This document shows, piece after piece, positions 1 through 6,700 of a stretch of DNA of 9,191 nucleotides (positions are counted from its first letter, which is position 1; the number at the start of each line of letters is the position of its first letter). The translations under genes were made by a program, and so were the position numbers. Source of the DNA: DATJUF01 sp035524095 (GTDB lineage: Bacteria; Desulfobacterota; Binatia; Binatales; Binataceae); the NCBI GenBank assembly GCA_035524095.1, contig DATKPK010000190.1, positions 1 through 9,191 of the forward strand. Direction: 5' to 3'. The notes under the pieces were generated by a model, which made no database searches, was not told the origin of the DNA, and was given only the letters and a program-made list of their open reading frames with translations.

Positions 1-114
1 TCCACTTATTCCATGCCGCCCTCCCTTCCTCTGGCTGCAATTATGGCTGTGCTTAAACCTAGCCGTTACCGTTGTATTACGATCCCGCGGATCTTATCCT
101 TGCGCTGCGGTCAG

Positions 115-531
115 ATGATGAAACTGCCTGACGTCTATACCGACTGGCGCGTAGTGTTCGGCCTCGCGCTTCTGATTCTGGGGATTGGCAATTGGGTCGT
201 CGGCTGGGAAAAAGTCCAGCAGTATGAGCAGATAGCCGCCGTCGAGTCGAAAAGTAACAGCCATGGTCTGGATAGTTATCGGAGCTTCGACGAATTGGGC
301 AGTGACCCCGATGATGCGCTGGCGCCCCTGACCGCTGAGCAGCGCGAGGTCTCGTATGCCCGCGCCCGCATGGATTTCTATCACTCGACTTTCATGACCG
401 GCCGGTTTCTGGTCCTTTTTGGCCTGCTCTTCAGTTGCATTGGCTTCCTTGGCCTGATCCGTAAAGACACACGCCATGCCGTTAGCCGCCTGAATCTCCG
501 CGTCAAGGCCGAAGAACCACTGCCGCGTTGA
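115..531 (+). CDS. Small protein with two predicted transmembrane segments, unknown function
   Basis: I do not recognise this family. From the ATG at 115 it is 138 residues: a short N-terminus, a hydrophobic segment at about residues 13-31, a polar acidic middle region of about 65 residues (32-96), a second hydrophobic segment at about 97-115, and a basic C-terminal tail (RKDTRH, then several Arg/Lys). The positive charges after segment two suggest both ends lie in the cytoplasm and the acidic loop outside the inner membrane; this is inference. The same frame is open upstream to an ATG at 13, but that extension is rich in Arg, Pro and Cys and looks non-coding, so I prefer the adjacent ATGs at 115/118. 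No clear ribosome binding site precedes either start. The gene ends 29 bases before ispE, so the two may be co-transcribed. Coding status is supported by the clear membrane-protein pattern; function is unknown. Confidence 0.62.
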   Translation: MMKLPDVYTDWRVVFGLALLILGIGNWVVGWEKVQQYEQIAAVESKSNSHGLDSYRSFDELGSDPDDALAPLTAEQREVSYARARMDFYHSTFMTGRFLVLFGLLFSCIGFLGLIRKDTRHAVSRLNLRVKAEEPLPR

Positions 532-560
532 TTTGGCCAACGCCTTAGTCCGTCTCTGCG

Positions 561-1442
561 ATGGTCAAGCTGCTGAGCGAAGCCGCTCCCGCCAAGCTTA
601 ATCTCTTTCTGCGCGTGGTTGGCCGGCGGACCGACGGCTACCACGAGCTCGACTCGATTTTCCTGCCGATTGATTTATGCGACCGCGTGCGGCTCGAGAT
701 TCGACCTTCGTCGCTCCGGACCGTCCGGCTAACCGGTAACTTTGGCAACCTTCCAACTGACGAGCGCAATCTCGCAGTCAAGGCGGCCTCGCGTTTTATG
801 GCCGCCTTTGATCTCAACGCCGAGGTTTTGCTTGGTCTCGACAAGGCCATACCCGCCGGTGCCGGACTCGGCGGCGGCTCGAGCGATGCCGGCGCGGTCT
901 TGCGCATGATGGCGGCGTTGATCCGCCTTCGCGACCCCGATCGGCTCGCAGAATTGGCCCTCCAAATCGGCGCCGATGTGCCCTTCTTTCTCGACCCGCG
1001 GCCGGGGCGCGTCGGCGGTATCGGCGAGCGCATCACCACACTGCCTGAGCCGCCCGAATGGCCGATGATCATCGCTGTACCCCCGATCGAAGTCCCAACC
1101 GCCCTCGTTTTTCGCGATCTGAAACCCGAGGATTGGAGCGGTACGGCTAAAGACGAACAAATCGCTGCGCTGATGTCCGGTGATTTGACCCTCACCCTTT
1201 TCGTCAATGACCTCGAAGTCCCCGCGATGAGACGCTTTCAGGTTATTGCCGAATTGAAGCAACTCATCAGGGATACTGGCGCCCGCGTCGCCGCGATGTC
1301 CGGCAGTGGTGGGGCTGTCTTCGGCATTTTCGCCTCTGATAGTGAAGCCGATCACGCAGCCGGGGAATTACGCCGGCGTTCTCCTGAACTGCGAGTGTTC
1401 CGCGTCCGTCCTTGTCATCAATCTGTCGCCACCGATCGCTAG
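561..1442 (+). CDS. ispE: 4-diphosphocytidyl-2-C-methyl-D-erythritol kinase (IspE)
   Basis: IspE phosphorylates the 2-hydroxyl of 4-diphosphocytidyl-2-C-methylerythritol with ATP in the cytoplasmic MEP pathway to isopentenyl diphosphate. The 293-residue product has the family's usual length and order. The N-terminal APAKLNLFLRV block holds the catalytic-type Lys12 and is followed by GRRTDGYHEL (21-30). The glycine-rich GHMP ATP-binding loop is at 98-112 (PAGAGLGGGSSDAGA). GADVPFF at 137-143 carries the catalytic-type Asp139, and the C-terminal MSGSGGAVFG motif is at 246-255. The ATG at 561 places the N-terminal motif at the normal distance from the start; I see no Shine-Dalgarno sequence before it, so translation may depend on the upstream membrane-protein gene. 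No terminator with a U-tract follows the stop. Identity is secure from motifs. Confidence 0.97.
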   Translation: MVKLLSEAAPAKLNLFLRVVGRRTDGYHELDSIFLPIDLCDRVRLEIRPSSLRTVRLTGNFGNLPTDERNLAVKAASRFMAAFDLNAEVLLGLDKAIPAGAGLGGGSSDAGAVLRMMAALIRLRDPDRLAELALQIGADVPFFLDPRPGRVGGIGERITTLPEPPEWPMIIAVPPIEVPTALVFRDLKPEDWSGTAKDEQIAALMSGDLTLTLFVNDLEVPAMRRFQVIAELKQLIRDTGARVAAMSGSGGAVFGIFASDSEADHAAGELRRRSPELRVFRVRPCHQSVATDR

Positions 1443-1468
1443 CCGTGTCGATAGATGATCGCCACTGT

Positions 1469-1482
1469 GAATCGTCCGATTC
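1469..1482. promoter_or_regulatory. Inverted repeat upstream of promoter, possible operator or activator site
   Basis: The sequence GAATCG-TC-CGATTC is a perfect inverted repeat with 6-base arms and a 2-base centre. It ends 8 bases before the -35 hexamer at 1491, centred about 50 bases upstream of the expected transcription start. That position would suit an activator or an upstream repressor site. The repeat is seen directly; its function is inference. Confidence 0.35.
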
Positions 1483-1490
1483 CCACCGCG

Positions 1491-1519
1491 TTGACAGTCA
1501 AAACGGTCCTAAATAACAT
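1491..1519 (+). promoter_or_regulatory. Sigma-70 type promoter upstream of tRNA-Gln and prs
   Basis: A perfect -35 hexamer TTGACA (1491-1496) is separated by the optimal 17 bases from a -10 hexamer TAACAT (1514-1519; the T at position 1, A at 2, A at 4 and final T match consensus). Transcription would start near 1525-1527. It lies 49 bases after the ispE stop and points at tRNA-Gln and prs, giving a leader of about 177 bases before the tRNA. The -35 box sits inside the palindrome TTGAC-A-GTCAA (1491-1501), and another palindrome, TATCCGGATA (1527-1536), covers the expected start site, so repression by a DNA-binding protein is plausible. The promoter is predicted from sequence only. Confidence 0.65.
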
Positions 1520-1605
1520 CGCGAACTATCCGGATAAGATGAAAGTCAGGTGCGCAGACGCTCTTCCATCTCGATCGCGTGTAGCGCCAAAGGCTTTCTG
1601 ATAAT

Positions 1606-1634
1606 TTATGACGCCGCTGTTACGGCTGTCATAA
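1606..1634 (+). other. Bulged hairpin in the region upstream of tRNA-Gln
   Basis: The left arm TTATGACGCCG (1606-1616) pairs with CGGC (1623-1626) and GTCATAA (1628-1634), giving 11 base pairs with one bulged T at 1627 and a 6-base loop (1617-1622). No U-tract follows, so it is not a standard rho-independent terminator. As DNA, its outer arms TTATGAC/GTCATAA could be a two-half-site operator. As RNA, it lies inside the predicted leader between the 1491 promoter and the tRNA, and could be a processing or regulatory element or part of a small RNA. The structure is seen directly; the role is unknown. Confidence 0.4.
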
Positions 1635-1702
1635 CAAAGCGGTTTGCGGGCGAGCTTTGGCCGTCCCGTTAGACTATTTTAGTCGGATTGGGTGTGCCCT
1701 GA

Positions 1703-1775
1703 TGGGCGGTCGCCAAGCTGGTAAGGCACCAGGCTTTGGACCTGGCATTCGAAGGTTCGAATCCTTCCCGCCCAG
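1703..1775 (+). tRNA. tRNA-Gln (anticodon UUG)
   Basis: It folds into a full cloverleaf. The acceptor stem is seven perfect pairs (1703-1709 with 1768-1774), the D stem GCC/GGC (1712-1714 with 1725-1727), and the anticodon stem CCAGG/CCTGG (1729-1733 with 1741-1745) around a seven-base loop with anticodon TTG at 1736-1738. The T stem GAAGG/CCTTC (1751-1755 with 1763-1767) carries the loop TTCGAAT. The discriminator base is G1775. CCA is not encoded, so it must be added by a nucleotidyltransferase. UUG reads CAA and, by wobble, CAG. The gene sits 110 bases upstream of prs on the same strand. A run of five T (1783-1787) follows closely and may help 3' end formation, though it is too weak to call a terminator. 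Confidence 0.97.
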
Positions 1776-1850
1776 TTACGCATTTTTGAGCGCCGTAATT
1801 CCCGCTCGCCGCGAGTCCACAACTGGAGGTTGCGCGTCGACATTGAAGGT

Positions 1851-1866
1851 TTCCCAAGCTTGGGAA
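1851..1866. promoter_or_regulatory. Perfect 16-bp palindrome directly before the prs ribosome binding site
   Basis: TTCCCAAGCTTGGGAA reads the same on both strands over all 16 bases and ends 5 bases before the AGGGAG ribosome binding site of prs. It could be an operator for a dimeric repressor: a weak -35-like TTGAAG lies just upstream at 1843-1848, so the palindrome would fall in a promoter spacer, but I find no convincing -10. In RNA it can form a 6-bp stem with an AGCT loop that could affect ribosome loading. The palindrome is certain; the function is inference. Confidence 0.45.
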
Positions 1867-1885
1867 CGCATAGGGAGAGTATAGG

Positions 1886-2845
1886 ATGAGTGAGAGGGCC
1901 AAAGACGAACTCGAAGTCTTCACCGGGAATTCCAATCCCGCTCTGGCCCGCGAGGTCTGCGAAGCCCTCCATGTGCGTCTCGGTCAGGTCGACGTCGGCC
2001 GCTTTCCCGACGGCGAGGTGATGGTCGAAGTGCGCGACAACGTCCGCGGCGGCGATTGTTTCGTGATCCAATCCACCTGTTCTCCGCCCAACGAAAACCT
2101 GATGGAGCTCCTGCTCGTGATGGACGCCCTGCGCCGCGCTTCAGCCGGCCGGATCACCGCAGTGATGCCCTATTTCGGCTACGCTCGCCAGGATCGCAAG
2201 GTCGCCCCGCGTGTACCAATCAGCGCCAAACTGGTCGCCGATCTGATCACTACCTCCGGTGCCTCACGCGTCCTGACTGTCGACCTGCATGCTGGGCAAA
2301 TCCAAGGCTTTTTCAACATCCCGGTGGATAATCTCTTCGCGATGCCGGTCATGCTCCAGTACCTCAAACGGCGCATGGATGGCTCAAAAATCAGCGTGGT
2401 CTCCCCAGACGCAGGCGGCGTCGAGCGTGCGCGCGCCTTCGCCCGACGCCTCAACGCTAACCTGGCGATTATCGACAAACGCCGTCGGCGTGCCAGCGAA
2501 GTAGCCGAGATGCAACTTGTCGGTGAGGTCAAGGATTCGGTCGCATTGCTGGTCGACGACATGGTCGATACCGCCGGTACCATCACCGAGGCCGCAAAGG
2601 TTATCCTGTCCGCTGGGGCCAGCGAGGTCTGGGCCTGTGCGACCCATCCGATTCTTTCCGATCCGGCCTGCGAACGGCTGGCCGCGTCGCCAATCAAGGA
2701 GATGGTGGCAACCAACACCATCCCTCTGCGCAGCAAAGCCCAGGCCGAGCTGCCCAATCTCAAGATTCTGTCGGTTGCCGGGCTTATAGCCGAAGCGATA
2801 CGGCGCATTCATAATGAAGAGTCGGTCAGCTCACTGTTTAACTGA
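1886..2845 (+). CDS. prs: Ribose-phosphate pyrophosphokinase (PRPP synthetase)
   Basis: It transfers the pyrophosphate of ATP to ribose 5-phosphate, making PRPP for purine, pyrimidine, histidine, tryptophan and NAD synthesis in the cytoplasm. The 319-residue length is typical of class I enzymes. Visible motifs are the N-terminal FTGNSNP segment (12-18), PYFGYARQDRK at 95-105 (ATP site), VDLHAGQIQGFF at 132-143 with His135, VSPDAGGVERAR at 172-183, and the PRPP-binding loop VDDMVDTAGT at 223-232. The catalytic flexible loop (about 198-210, KRRRRASEVAEM) and the following VGEVKD differ from the usual bacterial pattern, and SGP of the C-terminal domain is SDP here (258-260). The start is supported by AGGGAG at 1872-1877, eight bases before the ATG. 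It lies between tRNA-Gln and rplY, a common ispE-prs-ctc arrangement. Confidence 0.97.
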   Translation: MSERAKDELEVFTGNSNPALAREVCEALHVRLGQVDVGRFPDGEVMVEVRDNVRGGDCFVIQSTCSPPNENLMELLLVMDALRRASAGRITAVMPYFGYARQDRKVAPRVPISAKLVADLITTSGASRVLTVDLHAGQIQGFFNIPVDNLFAMPVMLQYLKRRMDGSKISVVSPDAGGVERARAFARRLNANLAIIDKRRRRASEVAEMQLVGEVKDSVALLVDDMVDTAGTITEAAKVILSAGASEVWACATHPILSDPACERLAASPIKEMVATNTIPLRSKAQAELPNLKILSVAGLIAEAIRRIHNEESVSSLFN

Positions 2846-2849
2846 GCTG
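2827..2849 (+). other. Small hairpin overlapping the prs stop codon
   Basis: CAGCTCA (2827-2833) and TGAGCTG (2843-2849) form a perfect 7-bp stem with a 9-base loop, and the prs stop codon TGA lies in the right arm. No U-run follows, so it is not a standard terminator. It could be an mRNA-stability or processing element between prs and rplY, or chance. The structure is seen; the role is not established. Confidence 0.3.
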
Positions 2850-2887
2850 CGAGTCGATAAAGTTCTTTGCGAGGATTAGAAACTTAG

Positions 2888-3574
2888 ATGGAAACGGTCG
2901 AACTGGCCTGCGAAAAACGTGCAATCCGGCCCAAAGGGCTGATTAACCGCCTGCGGCATGCGGGCCGGGTCCCGGCAGTACTTTACGGTAACCACGGTGC
3001 CGCCACGCCGATCGCCGTCGACGGAACCGAGCTCAAGGCGCGTGTCTCGACCGCCGCCCGTCAACGCATCATCCGGCTCAGGTCTGAAACCTCAGAATTG
3101 AACCAGAAGCATGTCATTCTTAAGGAAATCCAGCGCACGCCAGTCTCTCGCGAGATTCTGCACGCCGACTTCTATGAAGTCGACCTCACCAAGCCCATTC
3201 GTGTCGAGGTTGCCCTGCGCTTCATCGGACGCGCCGCCGGTATCGTCGATGGTGGTATCCTCCAGCCGCTCGTCCGCCAGGTCGAAGTCGAATGCCTGCC
3301 GCTCGAACTGCCCGAGGCGATCGACGTCGACGTTACGCCGCTCGGGATTCACGATGTTGTCCATGTCTCGCATCTCCAGTTTACCGGAAACGTGAAACCG
3401 CTGTTCGACTCCGATTATGCAGTCGTTACTGTGCTGCCGCCGACCGTCGCCGAAACGCCGGTTGCCGCCGCCGAAGCAGCCGAGGGCGCGGCAGCTGAAG
3501 CTACGCCGGCCGCAGGCGAGAAGGGCGACAAGCCCGCTGCCGAAGCCGCTGCACCGGCCGGCAAGAAGGGCTAA
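2888..3574 (+). CDS. rplY: 50S ribosomal protein L25/general stress protein Ctc
   Basis: L25 binds 5S rRNA in the large ribosomal subunit. This is the long, two-domain Ctc/TL5 form of 228 residues. The N-terminal 5S-binding domain (about 1-97) has GLINRLRHAGRVPAVLYG (17-34) and the HADFYEVD end motif (92-99). The C-terminal TL5 domain (about 104-185) has VEVALRFIGRAAG and PLGIHDVVHVSHL. Residues 187-228 form a low-complexity Ala/Pro/Glu tail ending in GKKG, common in this subfamily and probably disordered. The ATG at 2888 directly follows an in-frame TAG, so it is the earliest possible start. The only purine-rich site, GAGG at 2871-2874, is 13 bases away, an unusually long spacing. It is 42 bases downstream of prs and probably co-transcribed with it. 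Confidence 0.96.
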   Translation: METVELACEKRAIRPKGLINRLRHAGRVPAVLYGNHGAATPIAVDGTELKARVSTAARQRIIRLRSETSELNQKHVILKEIQRTPVSREILHADFYEVDLTKPIRVEVALRFIGRAAGIVDGGILQPLVRQVEVECLPLELPEAIDVDVTPLGIHDVVHVSHLQFTGNVKPLFDSDYAVVTVLPPTVAETPVAAAEAAEGAAAEATPAAGEKGDKPAAEAAAPAGKKG

Positions 3575-3579
3575 GACTA

Positions 3580-3615
3580 GAGTGGACTGAGGCCGAACGC
3601 TGTCTAAGTCCACTC
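3580..3615 (+). other. Stem-loop between rplY and dnaE
   Basis: GAGTGGACT (3580-3588) is fully complementary to AGTCCACTC (3607-3615), giving a 9-bp stem with an 18-base loop, six bases after the rplY stop. An overlapping alternative stem, CTGAG (3587-3591) with CTCAG (3613-3617), excludes the outer one. No U-tract follows, so intrinsic termination is doubtful. It may protect the rplY message 3' end or aid factor-dependent termination. Confidence 0.45.
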
Positions 3616-3660
3616 AGCCGATTCAACCTGCGGCGCCAGCCGTCGGTCGAATGACTAGTT

Positions 3661-3720
3661 TAGGGAGATAGGATCCGGCGTCGGCCCGTGCCCTTTCTCC
3701 TAGGTTGGGTTGTGGGGAGG
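3661..3720 (+). promoter_or_regulatory. dnaE leader with ribosome binding site and possible alternative pairings
   Basis: The dnaE ribosome binding site is GGGGAGG at 3714-3720, eight bases before the ATG at 3729. The segment TCTCCTA (3696-3702) can pair with TAGGGAGA upstream (3661-3668, one bulged base). Alternatively its CTCC core can pair with GGAG of the ribosome binding site (3697-3700 with 3716-3719, with flanking G-U pairs). The two pairings exclude each other, as in a leader that opens or closes the ribosome site. The ribosome binding site call is strong; the switch is speculative because the stems are short. Confidence 0.4.
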
Positions 3721-3728
3721 CCATCGCG

Positions 3729-6700
3729 ATGAGTTTCGTCCACCTGCACGTCCATACGCAGTACAGCCTGCTCGACGGCGCCAACAAAATCGGGCCGTTG
3801 ATTGAGCACGCCAAGACCACCGGGATGCCAGCGATCGCGATGACCGATCACGGCAACATGTTCGGCGCGGTCGAGTTCTTCCAGAAAGCACGTCAGAACG
3901 GGATTAAGCCCATCATCGGATGTGAAGCCTATCTCGCACCGGGCAAGCGCACTGATCGCACGCAAACCTCCAAAGCTGACGACTTCGAGGCGGGCGGCAA
4001 TTTTCATCTGATTCTGCTAGCCCAGAATCGAACCGGCTATCGCAACCTATGCCGACTGCTGACCGCCGCGTACAAGGAAGGCCTCTACTACAAGCCACGC
4101 ATCGACAAGGAGATCCTCGCCGAAAATTCCGACGGCCTGATCGTTCTTTCCGGCTGCCTCTCAGGTGAAATCGCCCGCGCTTTGAAAGCCGACCGGATGG
4201 ATCGGGCTCGTGAAGCCGCGCAATGGTATGCCAAAACTTTCCCCGGCCGTTTCTATCTCGAATTGCAGGATAATGGCCTCCACGGCCCGCTTAACGGGGC
4301 GCTAACCGATCTCGGCCGCAGCATCGGAATCCCGCTCGTCGCCACCAACGATTGCCATTATCTTCATCGTGACGACGCCAAGGCTCACGAAGTATTGCTT
4401 TGCATTCAAACCGGCAAAACACTTGCCGACGAAACCCGTTGGCGCTTCGACACTGACGAGCTTTACGTCAAAACTCCGGATGAAATGGCTGCCGCTTTCG
4501 GCGTCGATTCCGAGGCCGTCCGCAACACCGTCGAAATCGCTAACCGCGTCGATTTCGAATTTGAATTTGGCAAATTTCACTTCCCAATTTTCCAGTTGGA
4601 TACGCCACCAACTTCGCCTGAAGTCGAGACCGAAATTACGGCTGACGGTATGCAACCCACCGCGCCGCCACCGGACGATCACCGTAAGGCCCTAAGCGAC
4701 AAAGAACTGGAAGAGCGGCTGTACACGGAAGTTCGTTCCGGCCTCGCCCGCCGCCTTGAGGAATTACACGCCCGTCGCGGCGATTTCGACGAGACCCCCT
4801 ACTTCGAGCGCCTCGACCGCGAGATGCCGGTCATTCGCGAGATGGGGTTCTCCGGCTATCTGCTGATTGTCGCTGATTTCATCAATTATGCCCGCGACCT
4901 TGGAATCCCAGTCGGGCCGGGCCGAGGTTCGGTCGTCGGCAGCCTCGTCTCCTACGCCCTCCGCATCACTGAAGTCGATCCGATTGAGCACAAGCTCCTG
5001 TTCGAGCGCTGGCTGAATCCCGGCCGCCATTCGATGCCTGACATTGACGTCGATTTCTGCTTCGAGCGACGCGACGAAGTTCTGACCTACGTCCGCAAAA
5101 AGTATGGCGACGATCGTGTCGCTCAAATCATTACTTTCGGGACCATCAAAGGTAAGCAGGCGATTCGCGACGTTGGCCGCGTCCTCGGACTCTCCTTTGG
5201 CGAGACCGACCAGATCGTCAAGCTCTATCCAGCGCCCAAGCAGGGCCGCGATTTCCCGCTCAAAGACGCGCTCGAGATGGAGCCGCGTCTCAAGGAAGCA
5301 CAAGCCAAATATCCCGATCTGTTCAACTACGCTTTCAAGCTCGAAGGCTTGCTGCGCCACGCCTCGCGCCACGCAGCCGGCGTCGTTATCGCCGACGTTC
5401 CCCTTGCCGATATCGTACCGCTCTACGTCGATAAGGAGCGTAACGAGGAATCGGTCTCGATTACCCAATACTCGATGAAGGGCGTCGAAGAGATCGGCCT
5501 CATCAAGTTCGACTTTCTCGCGCTCAAGAATCTGACCCTGATTCGCGACACTCTTGATTTGATCGCGGCCAGCGGCAACATCCCTCCCGACCTGAATCAG
5601 CTCAAGCTCGATGACGCCGATAGTTACCGCCTCCTCACCCGCGGCGATACTGTCGGGGTATTCCAGATGGAAGGGTCGGGGATGCGGCGCTTCCTCACGG
5701 AACTCAAGCCCTCATGCTTCGAGGATGTCATCGCTGCGATTTCCCTTTTTCGCCCGGGCACGCTCGACGCCGGCATGGTCGATCCCTTCATCCATCGCAA
5801 GCACGGCAAGGAACCGGTCGAGTACGATCATCCGCTGCTCGAACCCGTCCTGCGCGATACCTACGGCGTCATCATCTACCAGGAACAGGTAATGCGCGCG
5901 GCGCAAGCACTCTCCGGCTATACCCTCGAAGAGGCCGATATCCTGCGCGCCGCGATGGGCAAAAAGCAGCTCGCCGTGATGGAACGCGAGCGCGAACATT
6001 TCATCTCCGGCGCAGTGAAGAACGGGGTCAAGCAAGGCTTGGCCGAATCGATTTTCGAGAAAATCGCGACCTTCGCCTCCTACGGCTTCAATCGCTCACA
6101 TGCCGCCGCCTACGCTCTGACCAGCTATACGACCGCCTATCTGAAAGCCCATTATCCGCGCGAGTTCATGGCCGCGCTGATGTCGCTCGATATGGACGAC
6201 GCCAGCAAGACCTATAAGAACATCGCGGCCCTCCGTGAGATGCGCATCGCGATCCTCCCGCCCGATGTTAATCACAGCCGCGTCAAGTTCACCGTGGCTG
6301 GCGAGGCGATCCGCTTCGGCCTCGGCGCGATTCGCGGCGTCGGCGCCAAGACCGCCCAGGAGATCATCGCCGTGCGCGAGCGCTCCGGCGGCTTCAAGAA
6401 TCTTGCTGACTTCTGTATGCGGGTCGGTACCGCTCTCGTCAATCGCCGCGTCCTTGAAGCGTTGATTCGCTCCGGCGCCCTCGACTACAGCGGCGCGTCC
6501 CGCGCCGTGATGGTCGCGCAAATCGACGATGCGCTCAAAATCACCCAGCGCGCCGAAAGCGACGCCGCCCGTAACCAAATCGGCCTCTTCGGCAAAAGCC
6601 ACGACACGCCATCACTCCCGCCTCGCGATGCGGTCGAGGAATGGCCGCAAAAGGAGATGCTCAAGTACGAGAAAGAAACCCTCGGCTTTTACATCACCGC

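Noticed and set aside
13..114. N-terminal extension of the first gene from the ATG at 13
   Set aside because: The added residues look like random translation (Arg, Pro and Cys-rich, no helix or signal pattern), and the first membrane segment starts naturally after the ATG at 115. It cannot be fully excluded because the window edge hides the upstream region.
1703..1775. tRNA-Gln as an integration site for a mobile element
   Set aside because: No integrase, duplicated tRNA 3' end or foreign-looking gene is in the window; housekeeping genes continue on both sides.
1657..1935. Short open frames on both strands over the tRNA-Gln region
   Set aside because: They run straight through a perfect tRNA cloverleaf and have no motif or ribosome binding site.
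3705..3728. TTG at 3705 as the dnaE start
   Set aside because: The eight extra codons would include the GGGGAGG ribosome binding site, and the ATG at 3729 gives the normal DnaE N-terminus at proper spacing.
4764..5468. Long open frame on the - strand (234 codons) inside dnaE, with similar ones at 638-1207, 6612-7247 and 2179-2808
   Set aside because: Each lies wholly opposite a gene with intact family motifs, and the translations have no recognisable domain. They are expected by-products of G+C-rich codon use on the other strand.
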